A stretch of 39,591 bases of DNA from an uncultured Paracoccaceae bacterium (GTDB lineage: Bacteria; Pseudomonadota; Alphaproteobacteria; Rhodobacterales; Rhodobacteraceae), in contig CAKZVL010000109.1 of NCBI GenBank assembly GCA_937922155.1, forward strand, positions 1 to 39,591, given 5' to 3'. The translations under genes were made by a program, and so were the position numbers. Below the pieces are notes generated by a model. That model worked only from the letters and a program-made list of their open reading frames with translations. It ran no database searches and was not told where the DNA came from. Of the stretch, positions 15,650-24,042 are shown in pieces (within the stretch, counting starts at the first letter, position 1; every line of letters begins with the position of its first letter).

Positions 15650-16665
15650 TGCGTGCGGCCCTGATCGGCCTTGGCATGGTGTCAAAGACCTATGGCGATG
15701 CGATCCAAAACTCGGATGCGGTGTCTCTTGATCTGGTTTATGCGCGAACGCCAAACGCACGCGCGGCCTTCCTAAATGATTGGCCAGACTTAGGTGCCAA
15801 AGCCGCTGACAGTTTGGAAATGATTGCCGCCTCAGACGTCGATTTTGTCGTCGTCACGACACCGCCTAATGCGCGGGCTGAGATTGTGGAGGTTATGGCC
15901 AAGGCGGGCAAACCGATCTTGATGGAAAAACCGGTTGAACGCACGCTTGCCAAGGCAACAGCGCTGGTCGAACACTGCGAGGCCGCCAATGTGCCCCTTG
16001 GCATCGTGCTGCAACACCGCGCCCGACCTGTTGTCGCCGATCTGAAACGGATCGTGCCAGACCTAGGCACCTTGCGCATGGTTGAGGTCACCGTGCCGTG
16101 GTGGCGCGATCAAGCCTATTACGACGAACCCGGGCGCGGCACCTATGCCCGCGATGGCGGCGGCGTGCTGATCAGTCAGGCGATCCACACGCTGGATCTG
16201 ATGCTGTCGCTGACCGGACCTGTTGCGGACGTCACGGCGACAGCCGCAACCACCGACTTTCATACGATGGAGGCAGAGGATTTCGTCTCCGCAGGGTTGC
16301 GGTTCGCCAATGGGGCCGTGGGCCACCTGTTCGTCACAACCGCCAGCTTTCCGGGGCGGGGGGAGACGATAACACTGCATTACGCAGAAGGGTCCGTGCA
16401 TTTGGACGCTGGCGTTTTGCGGATTAATCACAAGGACGGGCGCAAGCAAACCATCGGCCAAGCCGCCACATCAGGCGCAGGGGCAGACCCGATGGCCTTC
16501 ACCAGCGACTGGCACCGCTTTGTCATCGAAGACTTTGCGCAAGGATTGAAGGATGCGCGGCCACCCCTTGTCACGGGGCGCGACGCCCTTGGTGTTCACC
16601 AGCTTATCACAGCTTTGGAACAGGCGGCCGAAACGGGTACGCGCTGCGACCTAAAGGATATTTGA
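15649..16665 (+). CDS. Gfo/Idh/MocA-family oxidoreductase 1
   Basis: A 338-residue NAD(P)-dependent oxidoreductase of the sugar dehydrogenase type. The Rossmann start AALIGLGMVSKTYGDAI is recognisable. The conserved lysine motif appears as MEKP near residue 90, and the C-terminal domain helix carries GGGVLISQAIHTLDLML, with the histidine expected near the substrate C3 or C4 hydroxyl. I chose the ATG at 15649, overlapping the ATPase stop, over the TTG one codon earlier. It is the first of three different Gfo/Idh proteins in this operon. The substrate is presumably the imported sugar or a derivative of it, but cannot be named from sequence. Confidence 0.88.
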   Translation: MRAALIGLGMVSKTYGDAIQNSDAVSLDLVYARTPNARAAFLNDWPDLGAKAADSLEMIAASDVDFVVVTTPPNARAEIVEVMAKAGKPILMEKPVERTLAKATALVEHCEAANVPLGIVLQHRARPVVADLKRIVPDLGTLRMVEVTVPWWRDQAYYDEPGRGTYARDGGGVLISQAIHTLDLMLSLTGPVADVTATAATTDFHTMEAEDFVSAGLRFANGAVGHLFVTTASFPGRGETITLHYAEGSVHLDAGVLRINHKDGRKQTIGQAATSGAGADPMAFTSDWHRFVIEDFAQGLKDARPPLVTGRDALGVHQLITALEQAAETGTRCDLKDI

Positions 16666-16667
16666 AA

Positions 16668-17678
16668 ATGGCGTTTAAGCTTGGCGTTCTAGGTATTGAT
16701 CATGGTCACATATTTGGGATGCTGTCCCAGATGCAGGCGCAAGGATGCACTTGCGACGCTTATTGGTCGGATGGGCCGGCGGTGACTGAGGCAAAGTTCA
16801 AGGAAGTCTTTCCCGATCTGAACAAGGTCGATGATCGCCGCCGGATTTTGGACGACCCTGACATCGCGATGATCCTGATCTCAGCCGTGCCAGCGGACCG
16901 CGCCGCGCTCGCGATTGAGGCGATGGAAGCGGGCAAAGACGTCATGGTCGACAAACCCGGCTGTACCACCCTAGACCAACTTGCTGCCATTAAAGAGGTG
17001 CAAGCCCGTACTGGGCGTATTTGGACTGTGAACTTTTCAGAACGCTTCGAAGTGCCCGCCGTCACCCGCGCTGTCGAGCTTGTCGAACAAGGCGCCATCG
17101 GGCGGGTGGTGCAGACCGTCGGGCTTGGCCCGCACAAACAAAACCTGAAAACGCGCCCTGATTGGTATTTCAAACGGGATCGTTTCGGCGGAATCTTGTG
17201 CGATATTGGCAGCCATCAGATTGATCAGTTCCTTTACTTCACCGGATCGACGGATGCGACCATTGCCCATGCTTTGGTCGAAAACACCACCATGCCGGAC
17301 CATTCAGAGTTTCAGGACTTTGGTGAAATTATTCTAAAATCGCCCAACGGGCATGGCTATGTCCGCGTCGATTGGTTCACGCCTGATGGCTTGCCCACAT
17401 GGGGCGACGGGCGTTTGTTCCTGCAAGGCACAGAAGGTCAGATTGAGCTGCGCAAATACACCGACATCGGACGGCCCCATACGACCAACAACCTGTATTT
17501 GGTCAACGGCGAAAAGAACGAATTTATCCCATGCGACGACGCGGGGTTGCCCTACTTTCCGCGCTTGGTCGCTGACGTTCAGGACCGTACCGAAACCGCA
17601 GTTGGACAGGCGCATACGTTTACGACAACAGACCTCGCCATTCGTGCGCAAATGATCGCAGAGGGAACCCCATGTTAA
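16668..17678 (+). CDS. Gfo/Idh/MocA-family oxidoreductase 2 with an atypical nucleotide loop
   Basis: A 336-residue member of the same superfamily. It has DKP where EKP is usual (near residue 103). The N-terminal nucleotide-binding loop reads GVLGIDHGHIFGM rather than a regular GxGxxG. The C-terminal domain block GGILCDIGSHQIDQFLYFTG (near residue 176) is intact. The ATG at 16668 follows AAGGA at 16654-16658; the upstream TTG at 16662 is the alternative. It overlaps the third oxidoreductase gene by seven bases. The altered loop may change cofactor preference or hold the cofactor tightly, which is inference. Confidence 0.85.
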   Translation: MAFKLGVLGIDHGHIFGMLSQMQAQGCTCDAYWSDGPAVTEAKFKEVFPDLNKVDDRRRILDDPDIAMILISAVPADRAALAIEAMEAGKDVMVDKPGCTTLDQLAAIKEVQARTGRIWTVNFSERFEVPAVTRAVELVEQGAIGRVVQTVGLGPHKQNLKTRPDWYFKRDRFGGILCDIGSHQIDQFLYFTGSTDATIAHALVENTTMPDHSEFQDFGEIILKSPNGHGYVRVDWFTPDGLPTWGDGRLFLQGTEGQIELRKYTDIGRPHTTNNLYLVNGEKNEFIPCDDAGLPYFPRLVADVQDRTETAVGQAHTFTTTDLAIRAQMIAEGTPC

Positions 17679-18727
17679 ACGTCGCCATCATCGGTGCCGG
17701 TGTTGGCACCTCCCACCTTGCTGGGTTCGCAGAGCTGCCCGACAGTTACACCGTCAAAACCATCTGCGATCTGGATCAGGAGCGGGGCCGCGCGCTGGCC
17801 GACACACAACCGGGCATTGGGTACACCGCGAGTATGGCCAAGGTGCTGGCCGACCCAGACATTGATCTGGTCGATATCTGCCTGCCGCCGCATTTGCATT
17901 TCAGCGCCTGCATGGATGCCTTGGAGGCTGGCAAGAAAGTCATTTGCGAAAAACCACTTGTCGCCTCCCTGCGCGATGCGGATCGGTTGGCTGAAAAGGT
18001 CGGGCAAACGGGCGGCTTTCTGTCACCGGTCTTTCAATACCGATTTGGACTTGGCACAGCACAGCTGCGCGCATTGATGGATGCAGGCTTGGCCGGGCGC
18101 GCCTATGCTGGAACGCTCGAAACCCACTGGAACCGAGACGCTGCTTACTATGCCATACCCTGGCGCGGCACCTGGGCGGGGGAGCAGGGCGGTGCGATGC
18201 TGGGTCATGCGATCCATATCCACGACCTCCTGCCGATGGCGCTTGGCCCCGTAGATCAGGTCTACGCTGATCTGGGCACCCGCGTGAACGAGATCGAGGT
18301 TGAAGACTGCGCCGCCCTCAGCATCCGCATGAAAAGTGGCGCGCTGATCACGTCCTCCGTGACGCTTGGCTGCGCAGAGGACACAAGTCGCATGCGCCTG
18401 ATGTTCGAAGGATTCACCGTTGAATCTGATCAAGCGCCCTATTCGCTGGCCAACAAAGCTTGGCGCTTTGTCGCGCGCCCCCCGACAGAGCAATCCCAGA
18501 TTGATCAGGTCTTGGCCGACGTCGGGCCTGTGCTGTCGGGCTATGCGGGCATGTTTGATGCGATCAAACGCAAGCTGGATGGCGAGGATGCGCCTTATGT
18601 CACCCTTGATGCCGGGCGGCAATCGTTGGAATTCGTCACCGCCGCCTATGGCTCTGCGCGCAGCGGTTTGCCTGTCTCGCTCCCCTTGGGGCCGGACCAC
18701 GCCATGTATGACGGCTGGGTGCCGTGA
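17672..18727 (+). CDS. Gfo/Idh/MocA-family oxidoreductase 3
   Basis: A 351-residue Gfo/Idh/MocA protein with a normal Rossmann loop (AIIGAGVGTSHLAGF), the canonical CEKP lysine motif near residue 93, and the C-terminal helix motif GGAMLGHAIHIHDLLPMALG near residue 170. The paired histidines in HAIHIHD match the catalytic histidine position of glucose-fructose oxidoreductase relatives. The start lies inside the end of the previous gene, and the stop overlaps the GTG of the esterase gene. It clearly differs from the two upstream paralogues, so recent tandem duplication is unlikely. Confidence 0.88.
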   Translation: MLNVAIIGAGVGTSHLAGFAELPDSYTVKTICDLDQERGRALADTQPGIGYTASMAKVLADPDIDLVDICLPPHLHFSACMDALEAGKKVICEKPLVASLRDADRLAEKVGQTGGFLSPVFQYRFGLGTAQLRALMDAGLAGRAYAGTLETHWNRDAAYYAIPWRGTWAGEQGGAMLGHAIHIHDLLPMALGPVDQVYADLGTRVNEIEVEDCAALSIRMKSGALITSSVTLGCAEDTSRMRLMFEGFTVESDQAPYSLANKAWRFVARPPTEQSQIDQVLADVGPVLSGYAGMFDAIKRKLDGEDAPYVTLDAGRQSLEFVTAAYGSARSGLPVSLPLGPDHAMYDGWVP

Positions 18728-19911
18728 AGAAGAGTGCGGCCCCTGACTTTGAAACAGCTTTCTGCGGTCCAATCCGCTTTGACGGACCAGAGGGCGCAAC
18801 ACCTGTCGCAACACACCAAGATCGAAATTTGCGCCAAGATGAAATACGCCAGATTTTGGCACGTGACCTCTATGGCAGCTTCCCATCCCCGCCGGATGCG
18901 ATCCACGTCTCGCGCACACCAATCGCGGGCGAAGTGGCAGAGCGTCTAAAGATTGACATCACCGTTGGCGACCAGCGGTTTTGCGTCGACGCCGCCCTTT
19001 GGCTGCCGCCCAATCCGCAGGGCAAGGTGCCCTTGATCTGCGGTTTGGATTTCGTTGGTCCGGCAGGTGTTCTGTCGTCCAACTTATTCCCATTAGATGC
19101 AAACGCGCGCATCTATTTTCGCGCCGATATGGACGCTGGAGAAGGTGTTATGAGCGCTGCCTTGCGCGGGACTGCAACGCAGCGTTGGCCCATCGATATG
19201 CTATTGGCGGCGGGCTATGGAGTGATGATCAGCTGCTATGGCTCTTGGGTGCCTGATGATCCGCAGCATTGGACACAAACCGGGGTCTATCCATTGTTTG
19301 AGGATGCTGAAACAGGTGCCATCTCGCTTTGGGCGTGGTCGATTTCGCGCCTGTTGGATGCCGCGCAGATGTGCGATGAAATTGACACCGATGCGCTGTT
19401 TGTTGCCGGGCATTCGCGTCTTGGAAAGGCAGCACTTTGGGCCGCGTCAAACGATGCTCGTATCGCTAGCGTGTTCGCAAATCAATCAGGTTGTGCGGGC
19501 GCTGCCCCAGCGGCGCATGGGGTGGGCGAAACCTTGTCCCAAATGGCCGCACAGTTTCCTCATTGGGCACGACCGGGGCCCAACCAAGGCCACCTTGATC
19601 AACACGACCTTTTGGCGTCTATCGCGCCGCGTGGGGTCTATCTGGCAGGTGCGAAATCTGATCTTTGGTCTGATCCCTTGGGCAGCTTTGCAGCATTGCA
19701 ATCTAGCGCGCATTTCTGGAGTCTTGACGGCACCACAGATCACGATTGGCCTTCGGCGCGGGAGGTTTGGGAAACCCAGCCCGCTGTTCAAAATGGATCG
19801 CTCGGGTTTCACCTACGCGCTGGCAGTCACGATATTCTGCCACAAGACTGGCAGCACTTCCTAAACTTCCTCACCCAGAACGACCCAAATCCCGACCGGA
19901 GCCTTTCATGA
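18724..19911 (+). CDS. CE15-like (glucuronoyl esterase-type) alpha/beta hydrolase, cytoplasmic
   Basis: A 395-residue serine hydrolase resembling bacterial CE15 enzymes, which cleave esters of glucuronic acid residues. The nucleophile is Ser231 in GHSRLGK (229-235). The block NQSGCAGAAPA follows at about 253, then LDQH (291-294), SDLWSDPLG (312-320) and a C-terminal GSHDILPQDW whose His369 would be the catalytic histidine. Where fungal CE15 enzymes have a glutamate (in ESGSGG) there is a glutamine here, so the acid is probably an aspartate in SDLWSDP, as in some bacterial members. No signal peptide is present, unlike secreted CE15 enzymes. The start is GTG, overlapping the previous stop (GTGA). 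An acetyl-xylan-type esterase is the alternative. Confidence 0.75.
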   Translation: MKKSAAPDFETAFCGPIRFDGPEGATPVATHQDRNLRQDEIRQILARDLYGSFPSPPDAIHVSRTPIAGEVAERLKIDITVGDQRFCVDAALWLPPNPQGKVPLICGLDFVGPAGVLSSNLFPLDANARIYFRADMDAGEGVMSAALRGTATQRWPIDMLLAAGYGVMISCYGSWVPDDPQHWTQTGVYPLFEDAETGAISLWAWSISRLLDAAQMCDEIDTDALFVAGHSRLGKAALWAASNDARIASVFANQSGCAGAAPAAHGVGETLSQMAAQFPHWARPGPNQGHLDQHDLLASIAPRGVYLAGAKSDLWSDPLGSFAALQSSAHFWSLDGTTDHDWPSAREVWETQPAVQNGSLGFHLRAGSHDILPQDWQHFLNFLTQNDPNPDRSLS

Positions 19912-22900
19912 CCAAGGTCACATACATTCCCCGGCAACGTTATAAAAACCCGCTGGCAAAACAGCTTGGCCTGAGCAAAGACGACATAAAGCGAGAGGCC
20001 AAAATCGCGCGACTGTTGGAGGATCTGCAAAGCAAGATCGTCACGCCGATCGTCGGTGAGGTCGCATGGCATTACCAAGAATCTGACGCCACCGGCGCGC
20101 TGCCTCTGCCAACGGATTGGCAAGACTGGCCCGTTTTGACACCGCGCAGCGTCTGGGGCACGACGCAAAAACACACGTGGCTGGTGGGCGAGATTACAAT
20201 TCCCGACGCCGCAAAGGACAGCGATTTCGCCATCAAAATCACGTCCGGTTGGCGATCAATGCAAGGGTCAACCGATCCGCAATGCCTTGCTTATCTGAAC
20301 GGCAACATCGCGCAGGCCATTGATGGCAATCACACCGAATTGGTCATCGCAACGGATGCAGTGCCGGGGGAGAAGCGTCTTGTGCAGATCAATGCCTTTA
20401 CTTTTGACGAACGCCCGATGGTTGGGTTCCAAACCGATTTCATCCTAACCGACCGTCGGGTTGAGACGCTTTATCACGCGCTGGCCACGGCCTTTGACGT
20501 GGTCGTGCACCTGCCGCAAACCGATGTCCGGCGGCACGCTGTCCTCGATCACGTTGAAAGGGCGCTTTATGCGCTGGACCGTCGCGAGGGACAGGTCGCG
20601 GACCTGAGCGAGGCAGAGGCGATTGTGGCAGACATCCACGCGCTCCCCGATACTGACTTGCGCCCAACGGTGACGGCATTCGGGCATACTCATATCGATG
20701 TGGCCTGGCTTTGGCGGATCAAACATGTGCGCGACAAGACCGCCCGCAGCTTTGCAACGGTCCTGAACTTGATGGACGAATTTCCCGACTTTGTTTTCAT
20801 GTATAATCAGTCGGTTTTGTTCCATTTCCTTAAGCAGGATTACCCTGACCTATGGGCGCGCCTGAAAGAAAAGGTCAAAAGCGGCCAGTTTGAAATCGAC
20901 GGCGCGATGTGGGTCGAACCTGACGTTAACATCAGTTCGGGCGAAGCGCTGATCCGCCAGATCATGCACGGCAAGCAATTTCAAATGGACGAATTCGGGG
21001 TGGAACCCAAATGCGTCTGGCTGCCCGATACGTTTGGCTATTCAGCGGCCCTGCCGCAGATTTTGGAAAAATCTGGGATCAAGTTCTTTGTCACCTCTAA
21101 ACTGTCTTGGAACGACACAGACAGGCAACCCTATGACAGTTTTTTCTGGCGTGGGATCGACGGCAGCAAGGTGAAATCGCAACTGATCACGACCCAAGCA
21201 AATGAGGCCGACTGTCAACAGACATTCTATAATTCCTCCATGACCGTCAGCGATGTTTTGGGGACATGGAAGCGATACGAACCCAAGGCGCTGCATGATG
21301 AGGTCATGATCTGTTACGGCCACGGTGACGGAGGCGGCGGGCCGACGCGCGATATGGTGCAGCGGGGGCAGGTGCTTGAACGGGGCATTCCCGGCGCACC
21401 TAAGCTGCGTATGGAAGGGCTGCGCCCCTACCTGGATCGGTTGGGGGCCAAGATGGACGCCCGCGCAGATGACTTTCCAATCTGGAATGGCGAGCTGTAT
21501 CTGCAATACCATCGCGGCACCTTGACCTCAGTGGCCAAGAACAAGGCCAACAATCGAAAAGCAGAACGCAAGATGCGGGAACTCGAATTCGCAGCGGCGA
21601 TGGCCATGGCGTTCGGTGGCGTACCTTACCCGCAGGACAAAATTCGCGACCTTTGGGATGTGGTCCTGATCAATCAGTTTCACGACATCTTGCCCGGAAC
21701 CTCAATCGCAGAAGTCTATGACGACACAGACGCCGATTACGCAGCCTTGTTTGATGAAATTCAAAATGAGGACGGGCCGCTTTTGACCGCGCTTTCAAGC
21801 GTGGTTGAGCTTCAGGACGGGCAGTTTGCCTTCGTCAATGCCACCGGGCAGCGCCGCGATAGGGAGTTGGTTATTCTCCCCAAACAAATAGCCCCCTCAA
21901 ACCTCGCCATCCAAACGCTTCACGGGCAAAGCCCGCTGCAAATGCTTGTCAGCGCGGATGGAACATCCAAATCTGGGGCACTGATCCTGGATGTGCCCGC
22001 GCTTGGGTGGGCGCCAGCGCAGCTCATCACCGCTAAGGCTGCGCCGCAAACGCATCTGCAAGCCAGTGAAAATCTGCTGGAAAACGACGTCATTGCTGTT
22101 GCGTTTGATGATGGTGAGATCAGCTCGATCATCGACAAAGTCACCGGGCGCGAGCTGATCCAAAAGGGCAAGCGCGCCAACCAGTTGATCGCCTATGAAG
22201 ATAAGCCAAAGGCCTATGACGCATGGGACATCGACCACTACTTTGAAGAAAAATCATGGGCCTTGTCCGACACACCTGCGACAGTGACGGTCGTGGAAAC
22301 CGGACCACACCGCGCGGCATTGCGGGTCGAGCGGCGCTATGCAGGCTCTCGCATCGTTCAGGTTATCTCGCTCCAGACGGGGCAAAAGCAGATTGAATTC
22401 GACACCTTTATCGACTGGCAAGAACGCCAAACGCTTTTGAAGGCCGGCTTTCCGCTGGATCTGAATGTTTCAGAAACACGCGCCGAAATTCAGTTCGGCC
22501 ACGTCAAACGCGCAACTCATAAAAACACCAGTTGGGATCAAGCGCGATTTGAAACCAGCATGCAACGCTGGGTCGATATGAGCGAGGCTGACTTTGGCAC
22601 GGCGATCCTAACCGACAGCAAATACGGTTATGACGCCGTGGAACAAACGCTGCGGCTGACGCTGCTAAAGGGGCCAACAGTACCCGATCCGCACGCCGAC
22701 CTTGGCACGCATCATTTTCGCTATGCACTCTTGCTCCACCGAGGTGAGGAGGACCTAAACGCAGTGCAACGCGCGGCGGAACGGTTCAACAACCCGGTTA
22801 TGACATATGGAAACCCATCAAATTCCAAGCCGCAAGACTTGCTGCCCGGGTTTTCCTTTGCCCAATGCGAGAACCAGAACTTAACGCTCGAAACCGTGAA

Positions 22901-23120
22901 GGGGGCAGAGCAGGGGAGCGACATCATCCTGCGCGTTTATGAACACGCCAACCGGCGCAGCACTGGCACCATCACATTCGGACTGCCCATAGGCGCTGTC
23001 ATCGAAACCGATCTGATGGAAAACAACCCAAGCGCGCCGTTAGAGATCGACACCAACAGCGTAACGCTCGATTTTCGACCGTTCGAGATAAAAACGTTGC
23101 GGATTTCAGTCATGACTTAA
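19908..23120 (+). CDS. GH38 alpha-mannosidase, cytoplasmic
   Basis: A 1070-residue glycoside hydrolase of family 38, a retaining zinc-dependent alpha-mannosidase. The metal site starts in HTHIDVAWLWR (His262 and Asp264). The nucleophile is Asp374 in WLPDTFGYS, and a further metal histidine is likely His592 in FHDILPGTS. The order N-terminal beta domain, GH38 catalytic domain, middle helical domain and C-terminal beta-sandwich matches the ~1000-residue bacterial/yeast Ams1-like branch. No signal peptide is present. The ATG at 19908 overlaps the esterase stop (ATGA), with GGAG upstream. It is the last gene of the operon and shares its stop region with the convergent gene. The likely job is releasing mannose from imported glycosides. 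Confidence 0.93.
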   Translation: MTKVTYIPRQRYKNPLAKQLGLSKDDIKREAKIARLLEDLQSKIVTPIVGEVAWHYQESDATGALPLPTDWQDWPVLTPRSVWGTTQKHTWLVGEITIPDAAKDSDFAIKITSGWRSMQGSTDPQCLAYLNGNIAQAIDGNHTELVIATDAVPGEKRLVQINAFTFDERPMVGFQTDFILTDRRVETLYHALATAFDVVVHLPQTDVRRHAVLDHVERALYALDRREGQVADLSEAEAIVADIHALPDTDLRPTVTAFGHTHIDVAWLWRIKHVRDKTARSFATVLNLMDEFPDFVFMYNQSVLFHFLKQDYPDLWARLKEKVKSGQFEIDGAMWVEPDVNISSGEALIRQIMHGKQFQMDEFGVEPKCVWLPDTFGYSAALPQILEKSGIKFFVTSKLSWNDTDRQPYDSFFWRGIDGSKVKSQLITTQANEADCQQTFYNSSMTVSDVLGTWKRYEPKALHDEVMICYGHGDGGGGPTRDMVQRGQVLERGIPGAPKLRMEGLRPYLDRLGAKMDARADDFPIWNGELYLQYHRGTLTSVAKNKANNRKAERKMRELEFAAAMAMAFGGVPYPQDKIRDLWDVVLINQFHDILPGTSIAEVYDDTDADYAALFDEIQNEDGPLLTALSSVVELQDGQFAFVNATGQRRDRELVILPKQIAPSNLAIQTLHGQSPLQMLVSADGTSKSGALILDVPALGWAPAQLITAKAAPQTHLQASENLLENDVIAVAFDDGEISSIIDKVTGRELIQKGKRANQLIAYEDKPKAYDAWDIDHYFEEKSWALSDTPATVTVVETGPHRAALRVERRYAGSRIVQVISLQTGQKQIEFDTFIDWQERQTLLKAGFPLDLNVSETRAEIQFGHVKRATHKNTSWDQARFETSMQRWVDMSEADFGTAILTDSKYGYDAVEQTLRLTLLKGPTVPDPHADLGTHHFRYALLLHRGEEDLNAVQRAAERFNNPVMTYGNPSNSKPQDLLPGFSFAQCENQNLTLETVKGAEQGSDIILRVYEHANRRSTGTITFGLPIGAVIETDLMENNPSAPLEIDTNSVTLDFRPFEIKTLRISVMT

Positions 23121-23821
23121 GGTGCTAAGCTTGTATCAGTGATCAGCTTTGCATGCGTTGAATTGGGACGGCTCGTTGACAGCTTCAGCGCGATATCGCG
23201 ATTGAACAAGGCGCTTAGACCGTTCGAGAGTGCTGCTGATTTCTGCAACTGCGCCGACAGCTGTTTTCGTTCCCATCGGACAAACTCAGTGCCTTTGGGG
23301 GCTATCACATCGGCAGTTGCAGGGCCGTCGATCAGATAGGAAATTTCGCCCACAAAGTTTCCCGGCCCAATGGCAATTTCGATACCGTCTTTTTGCAGGA
23401 CCATATCACCTGATGCGACCAAAAACAGATGATTGAGGCGCACACCCTTTTCGCAAATTTTGGTGTTGTCCTCTGCTTTCACCCAGCTTGCGGTCTTCAT
23501 GATTTTTCTGAACTGACCGGGGTTCAGCGTTGGGAAAAACCGATATAGCTCCAGCATCTTTGCGGACATGCCCACGGTCGTGCGTTCGACAAAAATCTGG
23601 AACATCACAAGCAGGTTGACGGCGCCGATGACCGCACTCGACCAGATCGCATCCCAAAGCGGTACATCAGAAACAAAGTAGTAATAAATGATGTAAAATA
23701 TGGTCCCCACCAAAAGCAGCACCCGCAAAAGCAGCTCATTGCGGGTCAAAAGCCCCAGAACGTAGCACAGCAACGCAAGCTGTACGAAGACTCCAGCAGA
23801 AAAAAGATAAGTCATAATCAT
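23117..23821 (-). CDS. Popeye-type membrane protein with cyclic-nucleotide-binding-like domain
   Basis: A 234-residue protein with three hydrophobic helices (about residues 4-24, 29-49 and 56-77) followed by a CRP-like beta-roll (about 95-205). This is the layout of Popeye-domain proteins, which are cAMP effectors in animals and occur in bacteria. The phosphate-binding-cassette region reads FVGEISYLIDGPATADV; the arginine that contacts the cyclic phosphate in CRP and PKA is replaced by Ala168. No DNA-binding domain is present, so it is not a CRP-type regulator. It is divergent from the FecR-cyclase pair, suggesting a shared pathway. Ligand binding is unproven. Confidence 0.75.
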   Translation of the reverse strand: MIMTYLFSAGVFVQLALLCYVLGLLTRNELLLRVLLLVGTIFYIIYYYFVSDVPLWDAIWSSAVIGAVNLLVMFQIFVERTTVGMSAKMLELYRFFPTLNPGQFRKIMKTASWVKAEDNTKICEKGVRLNHLFLVASGDMVLQKDGIEIAIGPGNFVGEISYLIDGPATADVIAPKGTEFVRWERKQLSAQLQKSAALSNGLSALFNRDIALKLSTSRPNSTHAKLITDTSLAP

Positions 23822-23941
23822 AAACGTAAATTTCGCCCGTCAAAATGCTAAGAGAAACAAAATCAGAAAATTGGGTTTGAGGCTACGAAATTTTTTGATG
23901 CTGCCTTGCCCCCTAAAGGCGACCGGTTTTCTTTGAAAAAG

Positions 23942-23955
23942 TCAGGAAATCCTGA
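23942..23955. promoter_or_regulatory. Dyad 1 in the Popeye/FecR divergent region
   Basis: TCAGGA-AA-TCCTGA is a perfect 6+6 inverted repeat with a 2-base spacer. It is about 120 bases from the Popeye-type gene start and about 90 bases from the FecR gene start. It is a candidate regulator site or a short hairpin. Confidence 0.45.
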
Positions 23956-23982
23956 GTTTGCGGGATGTGTGAATTTTGGTTA

Positions 23983-23996
23983 GGCTAATTTTAGCC
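23983..23996. promoter_or_regulatory. Dyad 2 in the Popeye/FecR divergent region
   Basis: GGCTAA-TT-TTAGCC is a perfect 6+6 inverted repeat, also with a 2-base spacer. Its centre is 41 bases from dyad 1, close to four helical turns. The two dyads differ in sequence. No convincing core promoter was found in this 221-base region. Confidence 0.45.
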
Positions 23997-24042
23997 CCTC
24001 CTATTTTTGGGGCGCCGACGATTTTTAACAAGGGGATAATAC

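Noticed and set aside
15649-18727. Three adjacent Gfo/Idh genes considered as a recent tandem duplication
   Set aside because: Their cofactor loops and lysine motifs differ clearly and the sequences diverge throughout, so they look like separately recruited family members.
18023-18922. Minus-strand open frame of 299 codons over the third Gfo/Idh gene
   Set aside because: No recognisable domain, and it lies entirely opposite well-supported coding sequence.
23967-23985. TGTGA half-site considered as a CRP/cAMP binding site before the FecR gene
   Set aside because: No matching TCACA half at the right spacing; one half-site is expected by chance.
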